Shown here one piece after another: positions 24,407 through 34,778 of a stretch of DNA of 64,000 nucleotides (its first letter is position 1; the number at the start of each line of letters is the position of its first letter). Under the pieces are notes generated by a model. It was given only the letters and a program-made list of their open reading frames with translations. It searched no databases and was not told the DNA's origin. Both the position numbers and the translations under genes were made by a program. This DNA comes from JAEUMG01 sp963805405 (lineage in GTDB: Bacteria > Pseudomonadota > Alphaproteobacteria > Rhizobiales > Aestuariivirgaceae): assembly GCA_963805405.1 (NCBI GenBank), contig CAWDUC010000020.1, positions 1,716,260 through 1,780,259 of the forward strand, read 5' to 3'.

Positions 24407-24868
24407 TTACTCGATCTTCTCGATCTCGGCGGTGCCGCCAGGGAGATCGATTTCATCGCCAACACTATGGCCGAGAATGGCCCGGGCGACAGGCGTCACA
24501 TAAGCCACGAAGCCCTTGGCGGGATCAGCTTCGTCCTCGCCGACGATCGTGAAAATCTGGCGGCGGCCGTCATCACGCAATATTGTGACGCGATGACCGA
24601 AGGCGACTTTGGATAGGTCCTCCGTAGCTGGCACAAGCTGAGCAGTGGTTCGGCGCTGCGTCCAATAACGCAGGTCTCGCGACAGGCTTGAGATTGCCCC
24701 ACGATCGGCTTCGTGCCTGGCGTGCGCCAGGTCCTTGCGCAAACGCTCCAATTCCTCGTCGATGAGCGCGAGCCCGCGCTGGGTCACAAGATTGGGGTGC
24801 GGGCTGACCGGACGTTCGCCAGCATCACTAACAAGATCATCTTGGTCTTTGACAAAAGCACGGCTCAT
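24407..24868 (-). CDS. GreA/GreB family transcription elongation factor-like protein
   Basis: 153 residues from the likely ATG at 24868. It has the coiled-coil N-terminal part (LVTQRGLALIDEELERLRKDLAHAR) and a C-terminal FKBP-like part (FGHRVTILRDDGRRQIFTIVGEDEAD, TPVARAILGHSVGDEI) of Gre factors. Gre factors enter the RNA polymerase secondary channel and rescue backtracked complexes. Because alphaproteobacteria usually have a canonical GreA elsewhere, this is probably a paralogue. It ends 3 nt from the convergent DadA-like gene. No clear Shine-Dalgarno, so the start is uncertain. Confidence 0.82.
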   Translation of the reverse strand: MSRAFVKDQDDLVSDAGERPVSPHPNLVTQRGLALIDEELERLRKDLAHARHEADRGAISSLSRDLRYWTQRRTTAQLVPATEDLSKVAFGHRVTILRDDGRRQIFTIVGEDEADPAKGFVAYVTPVARAILGHSVGDEIDLPGGTAEIEKIE

Positions 24869-24903
24869 GGCGAGAAGACTATACCGCCAAATGGACCAAG
24901 GCC

Positions 24904-27569
24904 ATGCCAATGGAAGCTATCGAGCCGCCGCAAATCCGCCTCGCCGATTACCAGCCTGCGCCCTACCTGATCGACACTGTGTCGCTCGATTTTGCCCTGG
25001 CGCCCGAGAAAACCCGGGTCATAACGCGGCTTTCGATGAGGCCCAACCCGAAGAGCGCGGCTACCGCTGCGCCATTGGTGCTCGACGGGGAAGAATTATC
25101 GCTGATCTCAATCGTGATCGACGGCAAGCCGCTCGCTGCGAAGGACTACGTGCTTGGCCCCATATCCCTCACCGTCAACAATCCGCCGCAGCGGCCTTTC
25201 ATCCTGGAGATCGTCGGCACCTGCGATCCCAAGGCGAATACGCAGCTCTCCGGCCTCTATATGTCGTCAGGCATCCTCTGCACGCAATGCGAGGCGGAAG
25301 GATTCCGCCGCATCACCTGGTATCTTGACCGCCCCGACGTAATGGCGAAATTCAAGGTGCGGATCGAAGCGCCGAAAGCCGCCTGTCCCGTGCTCCTCTC
25401 AAACGGCAATCCGATCGAAGCAGGCGATATCGCCGGCACGGATCGGCATTACGCGATCTGGGACGATCCGCATCCCAAGCCTGCCTATCTCTTTGCACTC
25501 GTCGCCGGCGATCTTGCGCTGGTCGCCGATCATTTCGTGACACAGTCGGGGCGCAACGTGGAGCTCAGGATCTATGTCGAGAAGGGCAAGGAAGATCGCT
25601 GCGCCTTCGCGATGCAGGCGCTGAAGGACTCGATGCGCTGGGACGAGGAGAAGTTCGGGTGCGAATATGACCTCGACGTGTTCATGATCGTCGCGGTTCC
25701 CGATTTCAACATGGGCGCCATGGAGAACAAGGGACTGAATGTCTTCAACGACAAGTACATTCTCGCCTTGCCCCAGACCGCGACGGATGCCGACTTCATC
25801 AATGTCGAGGCGATCATCGCGCATGAATACTTCCATAATTGGACGGGCAATCGCATCACCTGCCGCGACTGGTTCCAGCTTTGCCTTAAAGAGGGACTGA
25901 CCGTTTTCCGCGACCAAGAGTTCACCGCCGACATGCGATCGCGCGCGGTCAAGCGCATCGCGGATGTGAAGCGGTTGCGCAGCGACCAGTTTCCGGAAGA
26001 TTCAGGCCCCCTCGCCCATCCGCCGCGACCTTCGGCCTATATCGAGATCAATAACTTCTATACCGCGACCGTCTATGAGAAAGGCGCCGAAGTCTGCCGC
26101 ATGCTGAAGACTTTGATAGGCGATGCAGCCTTTGGGCGCGGCATGGATCTTTATTTCGAGCGCCATGATGGTGAAGCCGCAACGGTCGAAGAATTCGTCC
26201 AGTGCTTTGCCGACGCCTCGGGGCGCGATCTGTCGCAATTCTTTCGCTGGTATGAACAGGCGGGAACGCCTGAACTCGTCGTCGACACGAAATACGATCG
26301 CGCCACCAAGACCTTCGACCTCACCATCGAACAGCATTTGAAGCCGACGCCCGGACAGCGCGTGAAGGAGCCAATGCACATGCCGTTGCGGCTCGGCCTG
26401 GTGAATGAAAAGGGCGAGGACATGCCGCTCGATCTCGAAGGCATTGGCGCGCTCAATGAGCCGGTCATCGAACTCAAAGATCGCAAGACGACCTTCCGGT
26501 TCCGCAATGTCGCCTCGCGTCCTGTCCTGTCACTCAATCGAGATTTCTCGGCGCCTGTGAAGCTAACCGCGCAGGAATCGCTCGCCGACACATTGTTTCT
26601 GCTCGGCCATGATCGCGACCCGTTCAACCGCTGGGAAGCAGCACAGCGGGCTGGCACCAGGCTAATTCGGGACATGATGGCGGCAGAATCCGGCAAGCCT
26701 GCGACAGAAGGACTCACCTCGGCAATCGGCCGCGTTCTCTCCGACGCCAAGCTCGATGCCGCCTTCAAGGCCCAGATGCTCACTTTGCCAAGCGAGAGCG
26801 ACATCGCCTCGGCGATTGGCACGGATGTCGATCCCGGACGCCATATACAAGGCACGGCGCAAGATCGCCGCGACGATCGGACGAGCGCTGAAAGGCCCGC
26901 TTGAGGAAATCTGGAAGGCAACCAGCGAGAACGGTCCCTACCAGCCCGACACCGCCAGCACGGGACGGCGGTGCCTTGCGCCAAGCCTGTCTGCAGCTCA
27001 TCGCGGCGGCCGATCCGGACGAGGGGGCAAGGCTGGCGACTGGCGAGCTTGCAGACCCGGCGAGCATGACCGCGGAGATCGGCGCCTTAGGGGCGCTCCT
27101 CATGGTCGACCGGCCCGAACGCGACGCCGCACTCGATCAGTTCTACGAGCGCCATCGCGGCGACCACCTCCTGGTCGACAAGTGGTTCTCGCTCAATGCG
27201 CAGATTCCCGGGCCTGGCGCGGTGGCGCGGGTCCGTGAATTGATGCGGCATCCCGACTTCAAGCTAACCGCGCCGAACCGGCTGCGGTCGCTGATCGGTG
27301 TCTTCGCCATGGCCAACCAGACCGGGTTCCATGCCATCGATGGCGGCGGGTACGACATTCTCGCCGACACGATCCTGGCGCTTGATCCGCTTAATCCGCA
27401 GGTGGCCGCGCGCCTTACGACAAACTTCCGGAGCTGGCGCATTTTCGAGCCGAAAAGGCGCGCGCTTGCGGCCAAAACGCTTGGGACAATCCTCGCCCAG
27501 CCCAGGCTTTCTCGCGACACTTTCGAGATCGCGTCGAAATCGCTCGGACAAGGCGAAATCGGCGACTGA
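24904..27569 (+). CDS. pepN: Aminopeptidase N, M1 family (frameshifts near 26835 and 26970)
   Basis: About 888 residues when joined, the usual PepN length. The substrate-binding GAMEN motif (MGAMENKGLNVF, residue ~269) and the zinc site HEYFHNW with KEGLTVFRDQEF downstream (from residue ~306) are intact. The long frame ends after SAIGTDVDP; the next gives DAIYKARRKIAATIGRALK to TASTG; the last runs from LRQACLQLIAAADPDEGARLA to the stop. The C-terminal helical domain is therefore complete apart from two single-base shifts. PepN is a cytoplasmic aminopeptidase with broad specificity. It lies directly upstream of the PleC-like kinase gene. Confidence 0.92.
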
Positions 27570-27578
27570 AACAGGCTA

Positions 27579-27663
27579 GAATCTCACCCAGAAGCAGCGC
27601 GCGATTCGGCCTGGGCCTGCCCTTGCCAAATCACCCCAACTTCGAATCAATAGGGTTGATTCG
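27579..27663. promoter_or_regulatory. Cluster of four GANTC (CcrM-type) sites, two in a perfect inverted repeat
   Basis: GANTC occurs at 27579, 27603, 27644 and 27658, four times in 84 bp, within the 169-bp gap before the PleC-like gene. The last two form CGAATCAA (27643-27650) / TTGATTCG (27656-27663) with a 5-nt loop. CcrM methylates GANTC in alphaproteobacteria, and clusters in promoters mark cell-cycle-controlled genes. The repeat lies 75 nt upstream of the TTG start. Regulation by methylation is inference. Confidence 0.5.
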
Positions 27664-27738
27664 CTTGGGCGGCGATCTCGGTAAAAAGTAACCTGACTTT
27701 CTGAACTCGTCGGGGCGGCGTGGGACGGGGGACAAGTT

Positions 27739-30031
27739 TTGGGCAAAGCGCAATTGGGGGAGCTGTTCTTTAGAGAGCGCGCGCTCCGCTTCAGCTTGCC
27801 TTTGCCGTTCTTGCGCCAGATCACCATCACCGAACGCGCACTTCGCCTTCTCATAACCACGCTGATCTCGCTCTTCCTGATCACGCTTGGGTTCGCCCTG
27901 ATCCTGCAGCTCACCTACAGCCGCAGCAGTCACATGGCACAGCAGAACCGCGAGACGATCCTGCACGCAAGCGCGGCAGCGGCTAATATCCGGCAGTCTT
28001 ATCTTGACCAGATACGCTCGGGTTATACGCCTGGAAGTCTTTCGGAAGAGGATTTTCGCAAGGCGCTTGTGCCCGGCGCGCTTGAGGAAGGCCGTCTCTT
28101 CGCGATCGTCAACACGGACGGCCAGATTGCGCTTAGCCTGCCTGCGGATACGGAGATTGCCGGGCACTCGATTCTCGATGTGCTAAGCCCGCGGTTCATC
28201 ACGGATATGCGTATCAATGACACGCAGATGACGCGGCTCGCCATGGTCTCGGGCGAGGAAGCTTACGTGTCGCTGCATGATCTTGTGCCGTTTCCAGGGA
28301 AGCCTGCTCGTCATTCAGAAGCGCGCCGATGTGATGCGCGCCTGGCGCGACAGTGTCGAGCAGGTCGCGCTCCTTTTCGCGGTAACCTTCCTGGTGCTCA
28401 TGCTGCTTGGCGCCGCCTTCCACTGGCAGGCAGCGAAGGCAGCAGAAGCCGACACGACATTGAACACGGCGACCGAGCGCCTCGACATGGCGCTCGACCG
28501 CGGTCATTGCGGGTTGTGGGACTGGGACGTCGCGCACGGCAAGATCTTCTGGTCCAAATCGATGTATGCGATCGTCGGGACCGAGGAGAAGGGCGAGTTC
28601 CTGAGCTTTGGCGAAGTAGCCGGGCGCATACATCCCGACGACGCCCCGCTTGAAGGGGTCGTCGAGGAGCTTCTGCGAGGCGAGCGCAATTCGCTCGACC
28701 AGGAGTTCCGCATCCGCCACACCGACGGGCATTGGGTGTGGCTGCGCATCCGCGCCGCCCTGTCGCGGGCACCCGGCGAAGCCGCGCCGCACCTCATCGG
28801 CATCGCCATCGATGTCACCGCACAAAAGAATGCCGACCGTCTCAATCAGGAGGCAGAACTGCGGCTCAAGGATGCGATCGAAAACATCTCCGAGGCCTTC
28901 GTTCTCTGGAACCCCAATAACGAACTGGTCCTGTGTAATTCGAAGTATCAACAGTTCCACTCACTGCCGGCAAGCGTGTGCGTACCCGGCACGCCCTATG
29001 AAGTTGTGGCACGGACGGCGAAGGAACCGGCGATACGCCAGCGCATGCCCTTGCAAAGCCAGGACCCGTCGGAGGGCAACACCTTCGAAGTGCAGCTCGG
29101 CGACAGCCGATGGCTCCATATCAACGAGCGCCGCACCAAAGATGGAGGCTTCGTTTCTGTCGGCACCGACATCACAGCACTGAAGAAGCATGAAGAGCGC
29201 CTTGTGCTATCCGAACGCGAATTGATGATGACGGTGCGCGATCTGCAGAAGGAGCGCATACTCGCCGAACAACAATCACAACGGCTCGCCGACCTTGCCG
29301 ACAAGTATGCCCGCGAAAAAACCCGCGCCGAAACGGCAAACCGCTCGAAGTCGGAATTCCTGGCCAATATGAGCCATGAATTGCGGACACCGCTCAATGC
29401 GATCATCGGTTTCAGCGAAGTCATCGAAACGCAAATGCTGGGGCCGATCGCCACGCCGCGCTATCTCGAATATGCGCGCGACATCCACAAAAGCGGCCAG
29501 TTCCTGCTCGATGTGATCAGCGACATTCTCGACATGTCGAAGATCGAGGCCGGGCGTGTGCAGCTCGAGCTGCGGCCCGTTTCGCTGTCGACGGCGATTG
29601 AGGAGGTCCTACGGCTCATCCAGCCGCGCGCAGCCGAAGGCGGTGTCTCAATCGTCCAGCCGTCGCTGCGCGAAATCTTGGTGGCGGCCGACAAGCGCGC
29701 ACTCAAGCAGGTGCTGATCAATCTTTTCGCCAATGCAGTGAAGTTCACGCCGGATGGCGGTCGCGTCACGGTCGCTATCGAGACGGAACCGAAATTCGCC
29801 AAGATTACGATCAGCGATACCGGGATCGGGATTCCCGCAAAGGATATTGAAAAGATCGGACGCCCGTTCGAGCAGGTCGAAAACCAATTCACCAAGAGCA
29901 AGGGCGGCTCGGGCCTCGGACTTGCGATCTCTCGATCACTGATAGAGTTGCATAGCGGGCGCATCGACATTGCGAGCCGGGTGGGTGCCGGCACGATCGT
30001 GACGGTGAGATTGCCGCTCAGCGCAAGTTGA
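27739..30031 (+). CDS. PleC/PdhS-like membrane histidine kinase with PAS domains (frameshift near 28295)
   Basis: About 763 residues when joined. The TTG start follows GGGGGA. A first membrane segment (LLITTLISLFLITLGFALIL, residues ~38-57), an extracytoplasmic domain to ~190, a second membrane segment (LLFAVTFLVLMLLGAAF), two PAS domains (LDMALDRGHCGLWDWDV... and LKDAIENISEAFVLWN...), a coiled coil, the HisKA H-box SHELRTPLNAIIGFS and the HATPase (NLFANAVKFTPDGG, DTGIGIP, GGSGLGLAIS) follow in order. The H-box region closely resembles the PleC/PdhS cell-cycle kinases acting on DivK. The one shift is between LVPF and QGSLLVIQK. The GANTC cluster upstream supports cell-cycle control. Confidence 0.82.
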
Positions 30032-30037
30032 GGGGAT

Positions 30038-31015
30038 CTACCCGCCAAGCAGCATGAGCGCCAGTGGGAAGGTCGCGACCATGACAAGCGTCGTCAGGAT
30101 GAGGGTTGAGGCACATTCGCTGACATAGACATCGTAGCGCGGCGCGAGGAGTGAAGGAAATACGGCGGTCGGGATCGCGCAAATCAAGATCGCCTCGTGG
30201 GATAGCGGCGCCGATACGCCGACGATCAAAACGATCGCCGCTGTGCAAAGAGGCTGCAGGATCATCTTCGCAACGACGTTGCCGACAATCTCAAGATCAA
30301 TCTTGATCTTGAAGGCGGCACTCACCAGACCCGAGGCAAAGAGCGCCACGCCCGAAGTCGTCGCCCCGATCAGCTTGAACATGGATTCCAATTCGACCGG
30401 GACGCGCAGATCGACAAGGACAAGCAAGAAGGCGAGGATCGGCGCCCAGACCACAGGTTTCTGGAAGCTGCTCATCAAGGCTGATTTTATGACCCCGTCA
30501 TCGCCCGGCGGCGCGGCAGATGTGCCGGCGAGCTTGGCGCGATGCTCATCGATCTCAAGCAATACGACCGTTGCCGGTACAACAATGAGTATGCCTAAGG
30601 CATTGGCAGCGCTGACCGACAGGAGGCTCCCATTGCCAAACAGGTCCTCAAAGATGGGGATGCCCATGAAGGCAACCGATGGAAAGCTGACGGAACAGGC
30701 GAGCAGCGCTGCGGCACCAAGGCTGTGGCCCAGCAGCCGCCGACCTACCAGCAAGGCGGCGACATAAAAGCCGGCAAAGCCAATGAAGAGCGACAGAAGG
30801 AATGGCACCTCGGCAAGCATTTCGCGTCGCGTCGTCGAGGAGATTCCGACGAACATCAAGGCGGGAAAGGCAAAGTCCAGCACCAAAGCATTGATGCCCT
30901 TGACCTGATCGGTATCGAATCGATGCGACCTGCCCGCCCAGTAGCCCAGCAGGATGACGAACAATACTGGCAGAAGTACCGAGAAAGATGTGAGCAGCAA
31001 GCGACCGTCCCCCAT
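30038..31015 (-). CDS. AEC (auxin efflux carrier) family transporter
   Basis: About 325 residues; an alternative GTG start at 31033 adds 6. Roughly ten membrane helices are apparent in two halves (FSVLLPVLFVILLGYWAG, VLDFAFPALMFVGIS, PFLLSLFIGFAGFYVAALL ... and LAPRYDVYVSECASTLIL at the end). AEC proteins carry dicarboxylates such as malonate, malate or related anions across the inner membrane. It is divergent from the oxalate-decarboxylase-like gene, so uptake of oxalate or a small dicarboxylate is plausible. It ends 6 nt from the convergent kinase gene. Confidence 0.88.
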   Translation of the reverse strand: MGDGRLLLTSFSVLLPVLFVILLGYWAGRSHRFDTDQVKGINALVLDFAFPALMFVGISSTTRREMLAEVPFLLSLFIGFAGFYVAALLVGRRLLGHSLGAAALLACSVSFPSVAFMGIPIFEDLFGNGSLLSVSAANALGILIVVPATVVLLEIDEHRAKLAGTSAAPPGDDGVIKSALMSSFQKPVVWAPILAFLLVLVDLRVPVELESMFKLIGATTSGVALFASGLVSAAFKIKIDLEIVGNVVAKMILQPLCTAAIVLIVGVSAPLSHEAILICAIPTAVFPSLLAPRYDVYVSECASTLILTTLVMVATFPLALMLLGG

Positions 31016-31170
31016 GTGCCGCGCACGCGCCACCTTATCTGTGGTCCAAGCGAAAGCAAGCCGCAGGCGAGACCCTTCAATGGTCTCGGCGCCTTGTCAG
31101 TCGCAGAAAAGGATGAGAAGGACAAAACCCAGTTGCGCTACCAGGCGTTTTCCTGCGCCGTAACCAGACA

Positions 31171-32290
31171 ATGGAGACCGACGTGTTCACGTCCACGATC
31201 CCGATCAGTTCCGAAGGCGGCCATACCAGCTTCCAGAACAATGTTCCCGACCCAATCACGTCAGGCGCGGAGTTGCCTACCTTCAAATTCGCGCTCGAGA
31301 AATCACAAGGGCGGGTCGATGGCGGGAGCTTCGGCAAGGAGGCGACCGTCTCGCAATTGCCGATCTCCAAGGCGATCGCCGGCGTATCGATGCGCATGGA
31401 GCCCGGCGTCATGCGGGAATTGCACTGGCATGCGACCGCTGCGGAATGGGCCTTTGTGACAGAAGGCCGAGTACGCACGACGGTTATCGATCCGCAAGGC
31501 TGTTCGGAGACAAATGATTTCGAAGCCGGCGATGTCTGGTATTTCCCGCGCGGGCACGGGCATGTGATCGAGACACTCGGCAATACGCCGTGTGCATTCA
31601 TCCTCGTCTTCGACAATGGCTATTTCTCCGAGTTCGGCACATTCAGCATCAGCGACTGGATCGGCCATGCACCGAAGCAGCTTCTCGCCAAGAATTTCGG
31701 TGTGCCGGCTGCCACCTTCGACAAATTCCCGAAAGAGGAAGTCTATTTCGCCAAGGGCAGGATTCCGCCCGAGATTGCCACGCCGCCTCTGGAGGGATGG
31801 CGGCCGCCGCCGCTCACCCACAAGTACCGCTTGCTGTCGCAGCGTCCCTTCGACACGTTCAATGGCGGACTTGAGTGGCGAGTCGATGGCTCGCAATTCG
31901 CCATTTCGACGACGATGACAGGCGTCGTGCTGGAGATGGAACCAGGAGCGTTGCGTGAACTTCACTGGCACCCAAATGCCGCCGAGTGGCAGTACATCCT
32001 TTCAGGCACGTTCAACGTGACGCATGTTCGGCTCCAAGGGACGCTGGCGCAGGAGACGTTGGAAACAGGGCGATGTCGGCTATATCCCGCAAGGCTTCGG
32101 CCATTCGATCGAGAATGTCGGCAAAGAAAAGGCGCGCATCCTCATCGTCTTCAATAGCGGCCACTACCAGACAATCGACCTGTCGCAATGGATAGCCGGC
32201 AATCCGGCCAATATCCTCGCGACCAATTTCAGCCAGGATCCGTCGGTGTTCGAGAAATTCCCGAAACAGGACGTGTTTCTAGTGAAGTAA
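31171..32290 (+). CDS. oxdC: Bicupin, oxalate decarboxylase-like (frame changes at 32025-32070)
   Basis: About 373 residues. Two cupin domains each carry the metal motif: RELHWHATAAEWAFV (residues ~87-101) and RELHWHPNAAEWQYIL (residues ~263-278), the His-x-His-x(5)-Glu pattern for manganese. The first domain is complete to DVWYFPRGHGHVIE. In the second the frame changes, and the rest continues QGDVGYIPQGFGHSIENVG to DVFLVK. The segment 32025-32070 flips between frames (MFGSKGRW in one, QETLE in the other), so up to three small errors are likely. The enzyme splits oxalate to formate and CO2. The symbol is given by family resemblance. Confidence 0.82.
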
Positions 32291-32319
32291 CACACGGCAC
32301 CGAACGCGCGGGGGCGGCA

Positions 32320-33783
32320 ATGACGTGGCGCGGCATGCTGGTCGGAGTTTTGACGGCTGAACCGCGGCCACTCGCATTCTTCGAAAAGCAGACGTCCTAT
32401 CCCTGGCTGATTGTCGGACTGGTCTCGATCGGCGCTTTCATAGGCCAGCTCGATGCCACCATTATGCAGCTTGCACTACCGACTTTGGGCAAGACTTTCA
32501 GCGCGACGCTTGAGGCGGTGAGCTGGGTTTCGCTGGCCTATCTCGTCGCCTTCGCCTCGTTCCTGCCGATCTTCGGGCGGCTATGCGAGATCCATGGCCG
32601 CAAGAGTCTCTACATCATCGGCTACATAATCTTTATCAGTGCGAGCCTGCTATGCGGAGTCGCTTCCGGTCTCGGTTGGCTGATCGCGTTTCGCGTGCTG
32701 CAAGGCATTGGCGGGTCGATGCTCGGCGCCAACAGCATCGCAATCCTGGTCGCGGCCATCGACCCGGAGCGCCGTGGGCGGGCGCTCGGCTATTTTGCTG
32801 CCGCGCAAGCTGTGGGCATGTGCGCTGGGCCGGCGGTCGGAGGTCTCGTCTTGGGTCTGCTCGGCTGGCACTGGGTATTCTGGGTCTCGGTGCCCTTCGG
32901 ACTTGCAGGGGCCATCCTCGGTTGGCTGATCCTTCCGCAGACCAAGGCCATGGATTTGCGCAAGCGATTCGACTGGGACGGCGCATTCTTGCTGGGGCCT
33001 GCTATCGTGATGGCTGTGCTGGCGCTCAACCAGGTGACAGCCTGGGGTGCAACCTCGCCCTTCACTATAGGTCTCATCATCGCCGCGGCCGGGCTGATCT
33101 GGCTGCTCATCCGCAAGGAGCGCAACTCCACGTCACCACTTGTCGATCTGCGCCTCTTCACAAGCGATGCATTTACACGGGGGATCATCGCGGTCGTCCT
33201 TGGATACGCCCTGCTCTATGGCATGTTCTTTCTGATGTCATTCGCGCTCGAACATGGCTATGGCGACACGCCGCTTGCCGCCGGCCTGCGCCTTGCCGTC
33301 ATTCCCGTCGCACTGGGACTTGTCGCACCCCTGAGCGGCACGTTGGGCGATAAAATGGGAGACGGTCTCCTGAGCGCCACCGGCATGGGACTTTGTCTCC
33401 TCGCCCTCTTCACGCTCGCCTATGCCGAAGCAAATCCGGATACGGCGCGATTGATCTCAACCGTGGCTTTCGTGATCTTCGGCGCAGGGCTCGGTATCTT
33501 CATTGCCCCCAATAACCACGCGACATTAAAGGCAGCGCCCGCCAACCTATCCGGCGAAGCGGGTTCGATGCTCAATCTGATGCGAGCCCTCGGCACGAGC
33601 TTCGGGATAGCAGCCGCCTCCTCGACACTGTCGTGGCGTCTTGAAAGTGCGACGGGATTGCATCAGACATGGATCCCCTTTGCCGGACACCGCACGCTCG
33701 GCGCCATAGAGAGCAGCCTTGTGGTTTTGGCGCTCATGGCGGTTGCAGCCGCTGCGCTTTCACTCTGGAGAAGAAAGCGCTAA
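32320..33783 (+). CDS. DHA2-type MFS multidrug exporter (EmrB/QacA-like)
   Basis: 487 residues from the ATG at 32320; the open frame extends further upstream over the end of oxdC but without initiation signals. Fourteen membrane helices are expected. The family motifs include LDATIMQLALPTLGKTF (motif D1 region), FGRLCEIHGRKSLYI (motif A), LQGIGGSMLGANSIAIL and GPAVGGLVLGLLGWHWVFWVSVP (motif C region). These proteins export hydrophobic compounds using the proton gradient. It begins 30 nt after oxdC and may share its transcript. It ends convergent with the metal-sensor gene, sharing CTAA. Confidence 0.88.
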   Translation: MTWRGMLVGVLTAEPRPLAFFEKQTSYPWLIVGLVSIGAFIGQLDATIMQLALPTLGKTFSATLEAVSWVSLAYLVAFASFLPIFGRLCEIHGRKSLYIIGYIIFISASLLCGVASGLGWLIAFRVLQGIGGSMLGANSIAILVAAIDPERRGRALGYFAAAQAVGMCAGPAVGGLVLGLLGWHWVFWVSVPFGLAGAILGWLILPQTKAMDLRKRFDWDGAFLLGPAIVMAVLALNQVTAWGATSPFTIGLIIAAAGLIWLLIRKERNSTSPLVDLRLFTSDAFTRGIIAVVLGYALLYGMFFLMSFALEHGYGDTPLAAGLRLAVIPVALGLVAPLSGTLGDKMGDGLLSATGMGLCLLALFTLAYAEANPDTARLISTVAFVIFGAGLGIFIAPNNHATLKAAPANLSGEAGSMLNLMRALGTSFGIAAASSTLSWRLESATGLHQTWIPFAGHRTLGAIESSLVVLALMAVAAAALSLWRRKR

Positions 33784-34316
33784 TTATTATCTGAAGTATT
33801 CGGCCGTTCCTTGCGGGTCTTGCGGCGACGCTCATCGCGCTCGCGAATGCTTTTGGCGAGAAGCTTGCGCTCTTCAAGCGTCAACACTTCAATCACGGAT
33901 TTTACCGTCAATACGCCGCCGTCTATCATCAGGCGTCCGGTTGCGGAAAACTGATCGATCGCATGAGTTACCGCTTCCGGATCGTAAGGTTCGGCCTCAA
34001 GCGCCGCAGCGATCTTCTCGGTATTGCCGCGCATCTCGGCACGACGAGAGCGGAACTCGCCGCGGAACTTGCGCAAAATGCCGAGAACCAGATCGCGACG
34101 CTCGCCCTTGAGGTCGGAGACGAAGCCGCGCGGCAGGATCTGCAGGCTCGAATATCCTTCGATACGCTCGGGTGGCGGCGGACCAATGATGAGGTGCGCG
34201 ATCACGGTGCCAAAAGCGACCAGGTTGAGCGCCAGAGAGACGATCAGGACAATCCACCAAAGACGCGCGCGGCGTGGCTGTGCCGCCGGATTCATAGTTG
34301 CCGTCACATCGCTCAT
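33780..34316 (-). CDS. Membrane-anchored periplasmic heavy-metal-sensor-like protein
   Basis: 178 residues. A basic N-terminus is followed by one membrane segment (LWWIVLIVSLALNLVAFGTVIAHL in part, residues ~19-42) and a helical periplasmic domain with LPRGFVSDLKGERRDLVLG, RAEMRGNTEKIAAALEAEPYDPEAV and a very basic tail (RERDERRRKTRKERP). The pattern fits the CnrX/ZraP-like family that senses metal or envelope stress and controls ECF sigma factors. Its ATG overlaps the stop of the presumed anti-sigma gene (ATGA). No obvious metal-binding His cluster is seen, so the ligand is unclear. Confidence 0.75.
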   Translation of the reverse strand: MSDVTATMNPAAQPRRARLWWIVLIVSLALNLVAFGTVIAHLIIGPPPPERIEGYSSLQILPRGFVSDLKGERRDLVLGILRKFRGEFRSRRAEMRGNTEKIAAALEAEPYDPEAVTHAIDQFSATGRLMIDGGVLTVKSVIEVLTLEERKLLAKSIRERDERRRKTRKERPNTSDNN

Positions 34317-34768
34317 GAAGACTCGCCCTCGATAAGGTCGGAGAGATCGGAAACGCCGGTCACGTCGACGTCTTGGATCATGGCGGTATCCTGGCTCGTC
34401 AGCGAAGGGATCAAATCATCGACCAGCCCGGCCGATCCGAGATAGATGCCGAGGGCAAAAGAAGCGGCGAGCGCGGTCGCAGCCGGTGCCCAGGCACCCC
34501 AGATGCGTGCTGATCGGGGCGAAGGAGACGCCCTCCCGCCCGGTGCCGCGGTCATGATGCGCGACATCGCCGCCATCCTCGCCGCCGGATCGATCGACGG
34601 CATTCGGGCATGGGCCAGAACGGCGTCGATTTCCCGCGCATCGGCGAGGTCCGCCGGATCTGCAAGTGCGGCCAATCCGCGGTCCCCTGGAGGCCAACGC
34701 GCAGGATCGGCCCCAAAGGCCTCCGCCAGTTCCGCCAGGCGCGCGCGCTGTTTCGAATCCATCGTCAC
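34313..34768 (-). CDS. Probable membrane anti-sigma factor
   Basis: 151 residues, possibly two fewer if the second Met is used. A cytoplasmic N-terminal part (residues 1-90, rich in Ala, Arg, Asp, with ARWPPGDRGLAAL) precedes a single membrane segment (APAATALAASFALGIYLG, residues ~93-110) and an acidic periplasmic tail (VDVTGVSDLSDLIEGESS). It lies 10 nt after the ECF sigma gene and overlaps the sensor gene, the usual position for an anti-sigma factor. It has no zinc-binding HxxxCxxC motif. The assignment rests on context and topology, not on a recognised family. Confidence 0.6.
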   Translation of the reverse strand: MTMDSKQRARLAELAEAFGADPARWPPGDRGLAALADPADLADAREIDAVLAHARMPSIDPAARMAAMSRIMTAAPGGRASPSPRSARIWGAWAPAATALAASFALGIYLGSAGLVDDLIPSLTSQDTAMIQDVDVTGVSDLSDLIEGESS

Positions 34769-34778
34769 GTTTCCTTTG

